Notes: a model not told the origin generated them from the sequence alone. A stretch of DNA of 39,821 bases from an uncultured Eubacteriales bacterium (GCA_934561055.1 CAKTFN010000013.1:1-39821), one strand, 5' to 3'; numbered from the stretch's first letter, positions 32,285 to 39,746 are shown. A program made the numbers and translations.

Positions 32285-33124
32285 ATGCGGCTGCTTCGTT
32301 CAATGGTGCTGCTTGTTTTTGTGCTCGTTTGCGCAGCGGCAGTGTTTTTTAATCTGAAAGTAAAACCGTCTCCGTCAAAACCGACGATTGTTTGCAGCGT
32401 CAAGGAAATCAAAGCAAAATGCAGTGTGACCGACGAAGAACTTTTGAGTTATGTTACGGCGAACGATGAAAAAGACGGCGAGCTCACTTCAAAAATTCTT
32501 GTCGAAAACGTCACTCAATTCATTGAAGAGGGCGTTTCAATGGTCAATTACTGCGTTGAGGACTCTGACAAAAACGTTTCCAAAAAAAGCGTAAGACTGG
32601 TTTATACCGATTATGAAAAGCCGGAATTCGTTTTGAAAGACGACCTTGTTTTTGCGAACGGAACTTCTCCGAATTTCACAGGTGCGGCGAAAGTTACCGA
32701 TAAGTTTGACGGGGACATCACCGGAAGACTTTACACAATTTATGAAAACGAAAAAGCGAATACTGCGTCAAGCGTTCTTTTCAAGGTCACCAACAGCAAA
32801 GGATATACTTATGAATGGCGCTTCAAAACGGTGAGCATTCCGCCCGATGAAATCGGAAATATTTATAAAATCAAACTGAGCGAATATGTTATTCATCTTC
32901 CGCTCAACAGCCGGAAGCCGGATTTCAAAAGCTTTATCAAAGGCGCATATTACAACGAAAAGCCCATGAAAAACAGCAACATCGTTGTTGACGACTCGGA
33001 GCTGACAACCGGTTACAACGGAACGTACGACGTTTGGTTCCGCCTTTACGTCGGAAAAGGAAAGGCGAAAAAGCTCGTTGCGACGGAAAGGCTCATTGTT
33101 GTTTGCGGAGGTGACGAAGAATGA
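32285..33124 (+). CDS. Membrane-anchored protein with Ig-like (DUF5011-type) domains
   Basis: A 279-residue protein. The ATG at 32285 has GGAGG at ideal spacing, while the ATG at 32279 is too close. One N-terminal membrane segment (MVLLVFVLVCAAAVFF) anchors a mainly beta-strand extracellular region. The segment YVTANDEKDGELTSKILV resembles the DxxDG-LT motif of bacterial Ig-like DUF5011 domains, and a second related motif (KVTDKFDGDITGRLYTIY) follows in the middle. No enzyme motif is visible. Lying between the phosphatase and the Wzz/BY-kinases and overlapping the kinase gene by ATGA, it may be an outer partner of the chain-length machinery. I know of no characterised homologue. Confidence 0.65.
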   Translation: MRLLRSMVLLVFVLVCAAAVFFNLKVKPSPSKPTIVCSVKEIKAKCSVTDEELLSYVTANDEKDGELTSKILVENVTQFIEEGVSMVNYCVEDSDKNVSKKSVRLVYTDYEKPEFVLKDDLVFANGTSPNFTGAAKVTDKFDGDITGRLYTIYENEKANTASSVLFKVTNSKGYTYEWRFKTVSIPPDEIGNIYKIKLSEYVIHLPLNSRKPDFKSFIKGAYYNEKPMKNSNIVVDDSELTTGYNGTYDVWFRLYVGKGKAKKLVATERLIVVCGGDEE

Positions 33125-34533
33125 AAAAGTCTCAGGTTCCTCACCTCAATCTTTATATAATTTTGAGAGATCTCATATTAAACCTTTGGGTTGTCATTCT
33201 TGCGTTCCTCATCGGATTCGTCGGAATCGGAACATATTATGATTATGTTTATGTTCCGAAATACAGAAGTACAATGACGGTTGCCGTCAATGTTTCGGGT
33301 TCAAACGTCACTCAGAATATTTCAAAAACAATCGAAGTTGCGGGAATTTTTCAAAATGTTTTCCAAAGTGACGTGATGAAAAAAATCATCAATGAAAATG
33401 TTAAGGATTTCGATGTTGCAAAAATTTCGGCAACGATTGTCGAACAGACGAACCTTTTGACGATCAAGGCCGAGGGTGCCGACGCCGTTGACGCATACAA
33501 AACGTTGAAAGCGGTTTATGAAAACTATCAGAACGTTTTTTCGGAGAATCTTTTTGAGGACGTTTATATTGACGTTGTTACGCCCGCAAGCGTTCCGACT
33601 GCGCCGTACAACAGTGTAAGCTCGACAAAAAAAGCCGTTCTTGCCGGTGCAGGTCTTGCTTTTGCGTGCATTATTCTGATTGTTCTTTTTTCTTCTCTTC
33701 GTGAAACGGTGAAGCAGGAAAGCGACATCGAAAGGAACGTTGACGCTCAGAGTTTCGGCGTTGTTTACCATCAAAGCATCAGCCGTGCGATTTTTAAAAA
33801 GGCGAAAAAGGAAAAGAAAAAAGTCACCATCAACATTTTGAATCCGCTTATGGGATATGCCTTTTGCGAAAGTATCAACCGTGTTTCAACAAAAATCGAG
33901 TATCTCAAAAATTCACGCAACGCAAAAACATTTATCATCACGAGTGTTGACGAACACGAAGGAAAGACGACCATCTCGGTCAATATTGCAATGAATCTTG
34001 CTTCAAAGGGATATAAAACGCTTCTGATTGACGCCGACCTGAGAAGACCGGCCGTTTTCAGATTTTTTGACTCGGATCTTTTCAATTCCTACAGCGAGCT
34101 TGGCGATTATCTGCTCGGAAAGGTTGAGCTTGAGGACGTTCTTCGGAGCGATAAGAAGAGTAAAATTGACGTGATTGCCGGAAAAAACAGCTATCAGTTT
34201 GCTTTTGAGCTTCTCAGTTCCGAACGTTTCAAGGATCTTTTGAAGTTTCTTTATGATAAATATGATTATATCATCGTTGACACGCCGCCGACTTCATTGA
34301 CGGCGGACACCGAAAGCGTTGCCGACAACGTTGACGTAACACTGCTCGTTATCCGTCAGGACAGTACACCGATTCCGCTCATTAATGACGCGGCGGACAT
34401 TCTCTCCGGAACGCAGTCATATTTTGCAGGCTGCATTCTCAACGATTACCGTGACGTTTATTCATCCGTTTTCAAAGGAAGAATGAGTGACACACGTTCG
34501 TACGGCACCGATTATTATTACAACAAATATTGA
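33121..34533 (+). CDS. Wzz-domain BY-kinase (first of two)
   Basis: A 470-residue fused chain-length regulator and tyrosine kinase. A Wzz domain lies between membrane helices at about residues 17-40 and 171-193. The cytoplasmic ATPase domain has Walker A written SVDEHEGKTTIS (Gly281-Lys282-Thr283, lacking the usual Pro-Gly before the Glu), a canonical Walker A' LLIDADLRRP (301-310) and Walker B YIIVDTPP. The C-terminus SYGTDYYYNKY is a short tyrosine cluster suited to autophosphorylation. Such kinases cycle with CpsB phosphatase to set polymer length and export. It is followed 18 bases later by a second, different BY-kinase. Confidence 0.88.
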   Translation: MKKSQVPHLNLYIILRDLILNLWVVILAFLIGFVGIGTYYDYVYVPKYRSTMTVAVNVSGSNVTQNISKTIEVAGIFQNVFQSDVMKKIINENVKDFDVAKISATIVEQTNLLTIKAEGADAVDAYKTLKAVYENYQNVFSENLFEDVYIDVVTPASVPTAPYNSVSSTKKAVLAGAGLAFACIILIVLFSSLRETVKQESDIERNVDAQSFGVVYHQSISRAIFKKAKKEKKKVTINILNPLMGYAFCESINRVSTKIEYLKNSRNAKTFIITSVDEHEGKTTISVNIAMNLASKGYKTLLIDADLRRPAVFRFFDSDLFNSYSELGDYLLGKVELEDVLRSDKKSKIDVIAGKNSYQFAFELLSSERFKDLLKFLYDKYDYIIVDTPPTSLTADTESVADNVDVTLLVIRQDSTPIPLINDAADILSGTQSYFAGCILNDYRDVYSSVFKGRMSDTRSYGTDYYYNKY

Positions 34534-34551
34534 TGAAAAGAGGTGAGGCGC

Positions 34552-36183
34552 ATGTCGGAAGAAAATGAAAACCGAAAATCTTCGGAAAAAGAGGACGGCC
34601 TTTATTTCGGAGATCTTGTAAAACTTGACGTTCTTGCCGTTGATTTTTGGAAGGGATTCAAAAAGCTTTGGTGGCTTTCGGTCATCATCATTACTGCGCT
34701 TTCACTTTTTGCTTATTACAATTGTAAAAAAAGCTATGTTCCGAAGTATACGGCGCAGGCGTCGTTTTCAATTTCAACAATGGGAACAAGCGGCGCAACG
34801 GGTGCTTCGACAATTCAGTCATATTACAATTCGGCTCTTGCAGAGCAGCTTTCAAAAACCTTCGGTTTCATCATCAACAGTTCGACAATGCGTCAGATTC
34901 TCATGGACAGGCTCGGCGTCAACGGGCTCAACGGAACGATTACCGCAAGCAACGACGTTCAGAACGCACCGCTTTTCACAATTACCGTGACGAGTACGTC
35001 GGCGCAGGATGCTTATGACATTCTTTGCGCCGTGATTGAAAACTATCCGAGGCTTGCTCAGTATGTTCTCGGCGAAACGTCGATGTCGATTTATTCACCG
35101 GCGCAACTTCCCGAAAAACCGTCGAACAAGTTTTCTTATAAGCGGGATGTTTTCATTGCGGCCGTTGCCGGAGTTTTTCTTTCGTGCGTGATTTTTGCGC
35201 TTTATGCAATTTCAAAAAATACGGTCAAAAAGCGTGACGACATAAAGGAAAAGCTCAATCTCAAATGCGTCGGCGAAGTTCCCTGGGTCGAGGTCAAAAA
35301 AAGAAAAAGACATTCCTCTTCGCTCGTCACGATTTCTCAGCGCAACGCAGATTTTTCCGAGAGCTTCCGATATCTCAAACGGCGCGTTCTCAAACAGCTT
35401 GAAAAGGATTCCGGAAAGGTAATTTCCGTAACGAGCGCAATGCCGGGAGAGGGAAAAACAACCGTTTCCTATAACCTTGCGCTGGCAATTTCACGCAGCG
35501 GAAAAAAAGTTGCGCTTCTTGACGCCGATTTTGCAAGAATGAGCGTTCAGAAGTATCTCGGAGTTACTCTTCTCAGTCGTGGCGTAATGGATTATATTGA
35601 CGGCGACTGCGGACTTGAAAACCTTGCAACGAGGGGTGAAAACGAGAATTTTCACATTTTTTATGCCGGCTCAAAAAAGCTCAAAACAATTCCGAAAGAA
35701 CCCCTTTTGCGCCTTTTTGATTATCTTCGGGAAAACTATGATTACGTTGTTGCCGACGCTCCTCCGTGCGGAATGGTTTCCGACGCGGCACAAATTATCA
35801 ACCTCACCGACGAAACGCTTTTCGTCATAAGACAGGACTATACGCCCGTTTCAAAAATCAAGCGTGCGCTTCAGTATATCTATGACATCAACAAAGTTGT
35901 TTCGGGAGTTGTTTTCAATGCGGTTCAATCCGGTTTCTCCGGCTATAAGAGCGATTATTACGGCTACTCCGGAAAGTACGGCTATTACGGAAAACGCTAC
36001 GGTTACTACGGAAAACGTTACGGATATTACGGAAACAGAAGATACGGCTATTCCGGAGACGGTTACGGTTACGGAGGACGAAAGCACGGCTACGGCGGCT
36101 ATGATTCTTACGGCGGCTACGGTTACGGCTACTTTGCAGGCGGAAAGCGCATTACGGAAAATCCAAACGACAAAAAGGAGTAA
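34552..36183 (+). CDS. Wzz-domain BY-kinase with Tyr/Gly-rich tail (second of two)
   Basis: A 543-residue protein. The ATG at 34552 follows GAGGTGAG; a GTG at 34543 lies within that site. The Wzz domain lies between helices near residues 40-57 and 200-223. The kinase domain has canonical Walker A SAMPGEGKTT (Gly299 to Thr304), an altered Walker A' LLDADFARMS and Walker B YVVADAPP. The last 80 residues contain repeats of the type KRYGYYG and GYGYGG (about 464-528, about 23 tyrosines). That is far longer than the normal 4-8 tyrosine cluster. Probably the main phosphoacceptor of the system. Low-complexity phase behaviour is a further possibility. Confidence 0.88.
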   Translation: MSEENENRKSSEKEDGLYFGDLVKLDVLAVDFWKGFKKLWWLSVIIITALSLFAYYNCKKSYVPKYTAQASFSISTMGTSGATGASTIQSYYNSALAEQLSKTFGFIINSSTMRQILMDRLGVNGLNGTITASNDVQNAPLFTITVTSTSAQDAYDILCAVIENYPRLAQYVLGETSMSIYSPAQLPEKPSNKFSYKRDVFIAAVAGVFLSCVIFALYAISKNTVKKRDDIKEKLNLKCVGEVPWVEVKKRKRHSSSLVTISQRNADFSESFRYLKRRVLKQLEKDSGKVISVTSAMPGEGKTTVSYNLALAISRSGKKVALLDADFARMSVQKYLGVTLLSRGVMDYIDGDCGLENLATRGENENFHIFYAGSKKLKTIPKEPLLRLFDYLRENYDYVVADAPPCGMVSDAAQIINLTDETLFVIRQDYTPVSKIKRALQYIYDINKVVSGVVFNAVQSGFSGYKSDYYGYSGKYGYYGKRYGYYGKRYGYYGNRRYGYSGDGYGYGGRKHGYGGYDSYGGYGYGYFAGGKRITENPNDKKE

Positions 36184-36187
36184 AATC

Positions 36188-36496
36188 ATGAACAGCGAGG
36201 TTATTGTTCCCCGCCTTGACTGGCTCATCGGCGGTTCAAGAATCGGCGGAACCTATAATAAATATTTCGGTTCGCTCGGAACCGATCCGCAGAAAGGCTG
36301 CTTTTCGGACGAACTTTTCAATTACGCAATCTTCATTGAAAAAGCCGACGAGGGCGGCGAGTATATCAAAGCATCCGTCTATCGCGGAACGAAAAGCTTT
36401 TCCTGCCGGAGCGAGGACGAAATTGAAAGCAAAACCTTTGAAGCCGAAGAAGAAAGTCTTCCGCTCATCAAAGAATGGATCGAAAGCAAACGATGA
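36188..36496 (+). CDS. Small protein of unknown function behind the BY-kinase
   Basis: A 102-residue soluble protein starting MNSEVIVPRLDWLIGG with an ideal AAAGGAG seven bases before its ATG, 4 bases after the BY-kinase stop. It is acidic, with mixed alpha/beta character and no membrane segment or signal peptide. Notable runs are GGTYNKYFGSLGTDPQKGCF and FNYAIFIEKADEGGEYIKAS. I do not recognise the family. Tight spacing makes co-translation with the kinase likely, and a role as small regulator or adaptor of the polysaccharide machinery is a guess. The next gene, rplS, has its own promoter. Confidence 0.65.
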   Translation: MNSEVIVPRLDWLIGGSRIGGTYNKYFGSLGTDPQKGCFSDELFNYAIFIEKADEGGEYIKASVYRGTKSFSCRSEDEIESKTFEAEEESLPLIKEWIESKR

Positions 36497-36536
36497 AGAT
36501 TTTTTTGAAAAATTCAAAAAAATATCAAAAAAGACC

Positions 36537-36565
36537 TTGAAATAATTTGCCGGTTGTGCTAATAT
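36537..36565 (+). promoter_or_regulatory. Promoter of rplS
   Basis: TTGAAA (36537-36542), 17 bases, and TAATAT (36560-36565) with a TGC extended -10. It gives a leader of about 125 nt. Confidence 0.65.
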
Positions 36566-36571
36566 ATTAAA

Positions 36572-36690
36572 GCATTTGTATCCGTCGCATTGCGGCGTGG
36601 TTTGATGCCGGCTGAATTCAGTCTGTAATATTAAAAGCGGTCCTCTGCTCTTTTTGAAGGGCACGAACGTGGCAGAATTTAGGAGGAAAA
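36572..36690 (+). ncRNA. Probable ribosomal protein L19 leader
   Basis: The roughly 120 nt between the rplS promoter and its AGGAGG site can fold. One helix pairs TCTGC with GCAGA (near 36642 and 36672) around a loop containing gaagggcacgaa, and a GC-rich stem-like region lies near 36580-36615. Firmicutes rplS genes commonly carry an autoregulatory L19 leader in exactly this place. Position is strong evidence; I cannot align it to the family consensus by eye. Confidence 0.5.
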
Positions 36691-36695
36691 AACCA

Positions 36696-37040
36696 ATGGA
36701 CGCACTCAAACTTATCTCGGATCCCAGCCTTAAAGCTGAAGTACCCGAAATCAACATCGGTTCAACCGTTCGTGTTCACGTTAAAATCCGTGAAGGCGAA
36801 AGAGAAAGAATTCAGATGTTTGAAGGAACCGTAATTGCCAAGAGAGGCAGCGGAATTTCTTCAACCTTCACCGTTCGCCGTGTTGCTTACGGCGTTGGTG
36901 TTGAAAGAGTTTTCCCCGTTCACTCACCGAACGTTGTTGCCGTTGATGTTGTCAGAAACGGTAAAGTTCGCAGAAGCAAGCTTTATTATCTTCGTGACAG
37001 AGTCGGTAAGGCTGCTAAGGTTAAGGAAAAGCTCGGCTGA
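36696..37040 (+). CDS. rplS: 50S ribosomal protein L19
   Basis: A 114-residue protein, normal for bL19. The ATG at 36696 follows AGGAGG; an ORF start at 36654 would lie in the leader RNA. Conserved runs are PEINIGSTVRVHVKIREGER, RIQMFEGTVIAKRGSGI, FTVRRVAYGVGVERVFPVHSP and RSKLYYLRDRVGKAAKVKE. It sits at the interface of the two ribosomal subunits. The usual 16S processing genes (rimM, trmD) that often precede rplS are not here; the polysaccharide locus is upstream instead, while the downstream order lepB-rbgA is the common clostridial one. Confidence 0.98.
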   Translation: MDALKLISDPSLKAEVPEINIGSTVRVHVKIREGERERIQMFEGTVIAKRGSGISSTFTVRRVAYGVGVERVFPVHSPNVVAVDVVRNGKVRRSKLYYLRDRVGKAAKVKEKLG

Positions 37041-37050
37041 TAAAGCGTTC

Positions 37051-37097
37051 AAAAGGGGAGAAGCTTTTATTGAGCTTTCTCCCTTTTCTCATTTTCT
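37051..37097 (+). terminator. Hairpin between rplS and lepB
   Basis: Arms near 37051-37065 and 37073-37087 (AAAAGGG against CCCTTTT with a slightly imperfect inner helix) are followed by a T-rich stretch. It could terminate, or partly attenuate, rplS transcription before lepB. Confidence 0.6.
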
Positions 37098-37117
37098 TTA
37101 AAAAGGGTGATCATTTG

Positions 37118-37750
37118 ATGGATATCACAAGAAAAGAAAAAAACGAACTCACTTCCCGTGAAAAGGCGGTAATCAATCTTTACGACATGGCGTCGGTTCT
37201 TGCTTCGGCGATTGTTACGATTATGGTTATTTTCACGTTCTTTTTCCGTGTTGTCGGCGTTTCGGGTTCTTCAATGGTTCCGACTCTTCATGACGGAGAT
37301 TGGCTCATCGTTTCGGCATACGACAGAAATCCGCAGTACGGCCAGGTTGTAATTGTCACTCAGCCGAACTGGTTCGACGAACCGATTGTTAAAAGAATAA
37401 TCGCAACGGAAAACCAGGTTGTTGACATTGACTTTTCAACCGGAGAAGTTTCGGTTGACGGAAAGGTTCTTGACGAACCGTATATTAATAATCTCACGCT
37501 CAACAACGAAGGAGTTGATTTTCCGCTCACCGTTCCGGAGGGTCACGTCTTTGTAATGGGCGATAACCGTCAAGGTTCAACGGACAGCCGAAGCGACAAA
37601 ATCGGTTTTATTGCCGAAGACTATATCATGGGTGTTGTCAAGCTCAAGCCGTTTTCGGTTGATGAAATGACGGGCTCACGCCTGAAGGTCAATCCGCTCA
37701 AAGAGTGGAAGGTTGAAAAAGCGGAACTTCAAACATCCGCAGAACAGTAA
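37118..37750 (+). CDS. lepB: Signal peptidase I
   Basis: A 210-residue type I signal peptidase. The ATG at 37118 follows AAAGGGTGAT. One N-terminal membrane helix (MASVLASAIVTIMVIFTFFF) leads to the catalytic Ser in VSGSSMVPTLHDGDWLIV. The catalytic Lys lies in EPIVKRIIATENQVVDI, and the box E motif is VFVMGDNRQGSTDSR. It cleaves signal peptides of exported proteins, which would include the two secreted hydrolases earlier in the window. It contrasts with the His-type S26-like protein at 11708. Confidence 0.96.
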   Translation: MDITRKEKNELTSREKAVINLYDMASVLASAIVTIMVIFTFFFRVVGVSGSSMVPTLHDGDWLIVSAYDRNPQYGQVVIVTQPNWFDEPIVKRIIATENQVVDIDFSTGEVSVDGKVLDEPYINNLTLNNEGVDFPLTVPEGHVFVMGDNRQGSTDSRSDKIGFIAEDYIMGVVKLKPFSVDEMTGSRLKVNPLKEWKVEKAELQTSAEQ

Positions 37751-37760
37751 AAGATTCTCA

Positions 37761-37797
37761 TGACAGCGTGTCTTTTTCCACGCTGTCAAATTTGTAT
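37761..37797 (+). terminator. Hairpin after lepB
   Basis: A perfect 10-bp stem (TGACAGCGTG at 37761-37770 with 37779-37788), an 8-base loop, and a weak T-rich tail. It sits between lepB and rbgA, so it may be a leaky terminator. Confidence 0.6.
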
Positions 37798-37814
37798 TAC
37801 GGAGGGTGCTTATC

Positions 37815-38684
37815 ATGCCCGATTCACAAAAGCAGATTGTTCAGTGGTTTCCCGGCCATATGGCGAAAACAAGGCGACTCATCAAAGAGAGCCTTCCGCT
37901 CGTTGACTGCGTGACGGAACTTCTTGACGCAAGAATACCGCTTTCGAGCCGAAACCCGGAACTCGACGAACTGACTCAAAACAAGCCGCGAATCGTCCTT
38001 CTCAACAAGTGCGACATGGCTGACGAAAAAACAACCCGTGAATGGATTGAATATTTCAGAAGACACGGACAAACAGCAATCGCCGTTGACTGCCGAAGCG
38101 GAAAGGGACTTTCGCAGTATCATTCGCTTGTTCGCCGTGTTCTTGCCGATAAAATCAAAAGCAACGAAGAAAAGGGAATGCCGGGAAAAGCGCTTCGGGT
38201 GATGGTTGTCGGAATACCGAACACGGGAAAATCTTCGTTCATCAACCGAATGGCGAAAAAAAGCCGTGCTCAGGTTGCCGACAGACCCGGCGTTACACGT
38301 CATAATCAGTGGTTCGCAATCGGAAACGGAATTGAGCTTCTTGACACTCCGGGCGTGCTTTGGCCGAAGTTTGACGACCCGAAAGTCGGCGACAAGCTTT
38401 CATTCATCGGCTCGGTCAAAGACGACGTTGTTGACAGCGAGACAATGGCGATGCGCCTTCTTTCGGTTCTTTCCGCCGATTACGGAAAGCTTCTTTGCGA
38501 GCGGTATAAGCTCAAAGAGGAGGATCTCTCACTCGGAGAATATGAGCTTCTTGAACTCATCGGAAGAAAAAGAGGAATGCTCATCCGGGGCGGGGAAACC
38601 GATACCGAGCGTGCCTCGGTGATGATTCTTGACGAATACCGCAGCGGAAAGCTCGGAAAAATTTCGTTTGAAAAACCCGAATAA
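37815..38684 (+). CDS. rbgA: Ribosome biogenesis GTPase RbgA/YlqF
   Basis: A 289-residue circularly permuted GTPase. The ATG at 37815 follows GGAGG by 9 bases; a GTG at 37806 overlaps that site. Motif order is permuted: WFPGHMAKTRR, G4 LLNKCDMAD, then G1 VVGIPNTGKSSFINRM, G2 region RPGVTRHNQW, and G3 LLDTPGVLWPKF. It helps late assembly of the 50S subunit. Association with rplS and lepB is common in Firmicutes. The next expected gene, rnhB, is absent because tRNA genes on the other strand follow. Confidence 0.95.
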   Translation: MPDSQKQIVQWFPGHMAKTRRLIKESLPLVDCVTELLDARIPLSSRNPELDELTQNKPRIVLLNKCDMADEKTTREWIEYFRRHGQTAIAVDCRSGKGLSQYHSLVRRVLADKIKSNEEKGMPGKALRVMVVGIPNTGKSSFINRMAKKSRAQVADRPGVTRHNQWFAIGNGIELLDTPGVLWPKFDDPKVGDKLSFIGSVKDDVVDSETMAMRLLSVLSADYGKLLCERYKLKEEDLSLGEYELLELIGRKRGMLIRGGETDTERASVMILDEYRSGKLGKISFEKPE

Positions 38685-38689
38685 AAAAT

Positions 38690-38732
38690 AAATCCGTTGC
38701 AAGGGCTTGTGCTCCGGTTGCAACGGATTTTT
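38690..38732 (+). terminator. Terminator after rbgA
   Basis: Perfect 13-base arms (38690-38702 and 38718-38730) with a 15-base loop and a short T-run, directly after the rbgA stop. Confidence 0.85.
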
Positions 38733-38772
38733 GAATAACACCGCAAAATGACTTTTATGTTGTTTTCTTAAT

Positions 38773-38803
38773 AAAAAAAGCAGTCCGAAAGAACTGCTTT
38801 TTT
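38773..38803 (-). terminator. Terminator of the tRNA-Leu transcript
   Basis: On the reverse strand a GCAGT/ACTGC stem, extended by A-T pairs, ends in a run of seven T (complement of 38773-38779). It begins at the encoded CCA end of tRNA-Leu. The symmetric A and T runs could also serve the + strand. Confidence 0.7.
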
Positions 38804-38889
38804 GGTGCGGGGGATGGGACTTGAACCCACACAGTATTGCTACCACTGGAACCTGAATCCAGCGCGTCTGCCAATTCCGCCACCTCCGC
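38803..38889 (-). tRNA. tRNA-Leu(CAG)
   Basis: An 87-nt gene with a long variable arm, T-loop TTCAAGT and encoded CCA. The anticodon arm CTGGA-TTCAGGT-TCCAG gives anticodon CAG. The acceptor strands GCGGAGG and CCCCCGC pair except at position 5 (A opposite C68), an unusual mismatch. The first 22 nt recur four more times just upstream. Those copies lack the remaining tRNA arms. Confidence 0.93.
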
Positions 38890-39654
38890 GTAAATATTAA
38901 GTTGTAAAAATATTGCGGACTTGTCAGACGCACTCCGCGTGACACTTGCGGTTCCCAAAGTCTGTTCGGCTTTTCAAAAAAAGCCGTCATCCTTTGACCG
39001 CTGCGCCATACCGTCCTCGCTTCATCTGCCACCGGCAGCGCTCGACCGCTATGCTGCCAATTCCGCCACCTCCGCGTAAATATTAAGTTGTAAAAATATT
39101 GCGGACTTGTCAGACGCACTCCGCATGACACTTGCGGTTCCCAAAGTCTGTTCGGCTTTTAAAAAAAGCCTTCATCCTTTGACCGCTGCGCCATACCGCC
39201 CTCGCTTCATCTGCCACCGGCAGCGCTCGGCCGCTATGCTGCCAATTCCGCCACCTCCGCGTATAGATATTAAGTTGTAAAAATATTGCGGACTTGTCAG
39301 ACGCACTCCGCGTGACACTTGCGGTTCCCAAAGTCTGTTCGGCTTTTCAAAAAAAGCCGTCATCCTTTGACCGCTGCGCCATACCGTCCTCGCTTCATCT
39401 GCCACCGGCAGCGCTCGACCGCTATGCTGCCAATTCCGCCACCTCCGCGTAAATATTAAGTTGTAAAAATATTGCGGACTTGTCAGACGCACTCCGCATG
39501 ACACTTGCGGTTCCCAAAGTCTGTTCGGCTTTTAAAAAAAGCCTTCATCCTTTGACCGCTGCGCCATACCGCCCTCGCTTCATCTGCCACCGGCAGCGCT
39601 CGGCCGCTATGCTGCCAATTCCGCCACCTCCGCGTAAATATTAAGTTGTAAAAA
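38868..39654 (-). repeat. Tandem array of ~186-bp units, each carrying a tRNA-Leu 5' fragment
   Basis: Four full units start at 38891, 39077, 39262 and 39450 (periods 186, 185, 188, 185). A 43-base segment recurs at both ends (38868-38910 and 39612-39654): 22 nt of the tRNA-Leu 5' end, one base, and 20 nt of its upstream flank. Units 1 and 3 share one set of variants and units 2 and 4 another, so the order is A-B-A-B. Read on the reverse strand, each unit has the tRNA start, then a segment with nested hairpins (CTGCC-GGT-GGCAG; CGGCTTTT or GGCTTTT against AAAAGCC), then the AT-rich flank. No coding sequence is credible. Confidence 0.9.
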
Positions 39655-39746
39655 AAGTTGTAAGAAAAAGAATTGTAAAAAAAAGACCTCAAATTTTTAC
39701 ACGGCGAGGCGACCGAGACGGAGCTATTTACAGCTTAATCCGTATA
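39655..39746. other. Spacer between tRNA-Ala and the repeat array
   Basis: AT-rich DNA with several ttgtaa-type repeats near 39655-39680, and on the reverse strand a GTAAAAA/TTTTTAC hairpin near 39675-39702. It may hold a weak terminator for tRNA-Ala. No gene is seen. Confidence 0.4.

Noticed and set aside
35864..36187. In-frame upstream extension of the small unknown protein into the BY-kinase gene
   Set aside because: The extension is a Thr/Ala-rich frame-shifted reading of the Tyr/Gly repeat. The ATG at 36188 has the ribosome site.
36500..36522. Perfect TTTTTTTGAA/TTCAAAAAAA hairpin after the small unknown gene
   Set aside because: The stem is almost wholly A-T and is not followed by a T-run, so it is unlikely to terminate transcription.
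36236..36757. Antisense reading frame of 173 codons across the small unknown gene and the rplS leader
   Set aside because: It overlaps a gene with an ideal ribosome site, a promoter and a leader RNA on the other strand, and shows no domain.
38868..39654. Reading each repeat unit as a tRNA gene or the array as a CRISPR
   Set aside because: The 5' fragments lack anticodon and T arms. The units are contiguous near-identical 186-bp blocks without variable spacers, and no cas genes are present.
38529..39692. Several reverse-strand open reading frames of 67-200 codons across the tRNA region, with repeated segments such as RRWRNWQHSGRALP
   Set aside because: They are translations of the tRNA-Leu gene, its 5' fragments and the ~186-bp repeat. 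The run AEVAELADALDSGSSG is a familiar artefact of translating tRNA-Leu. No ribosome sites support them.
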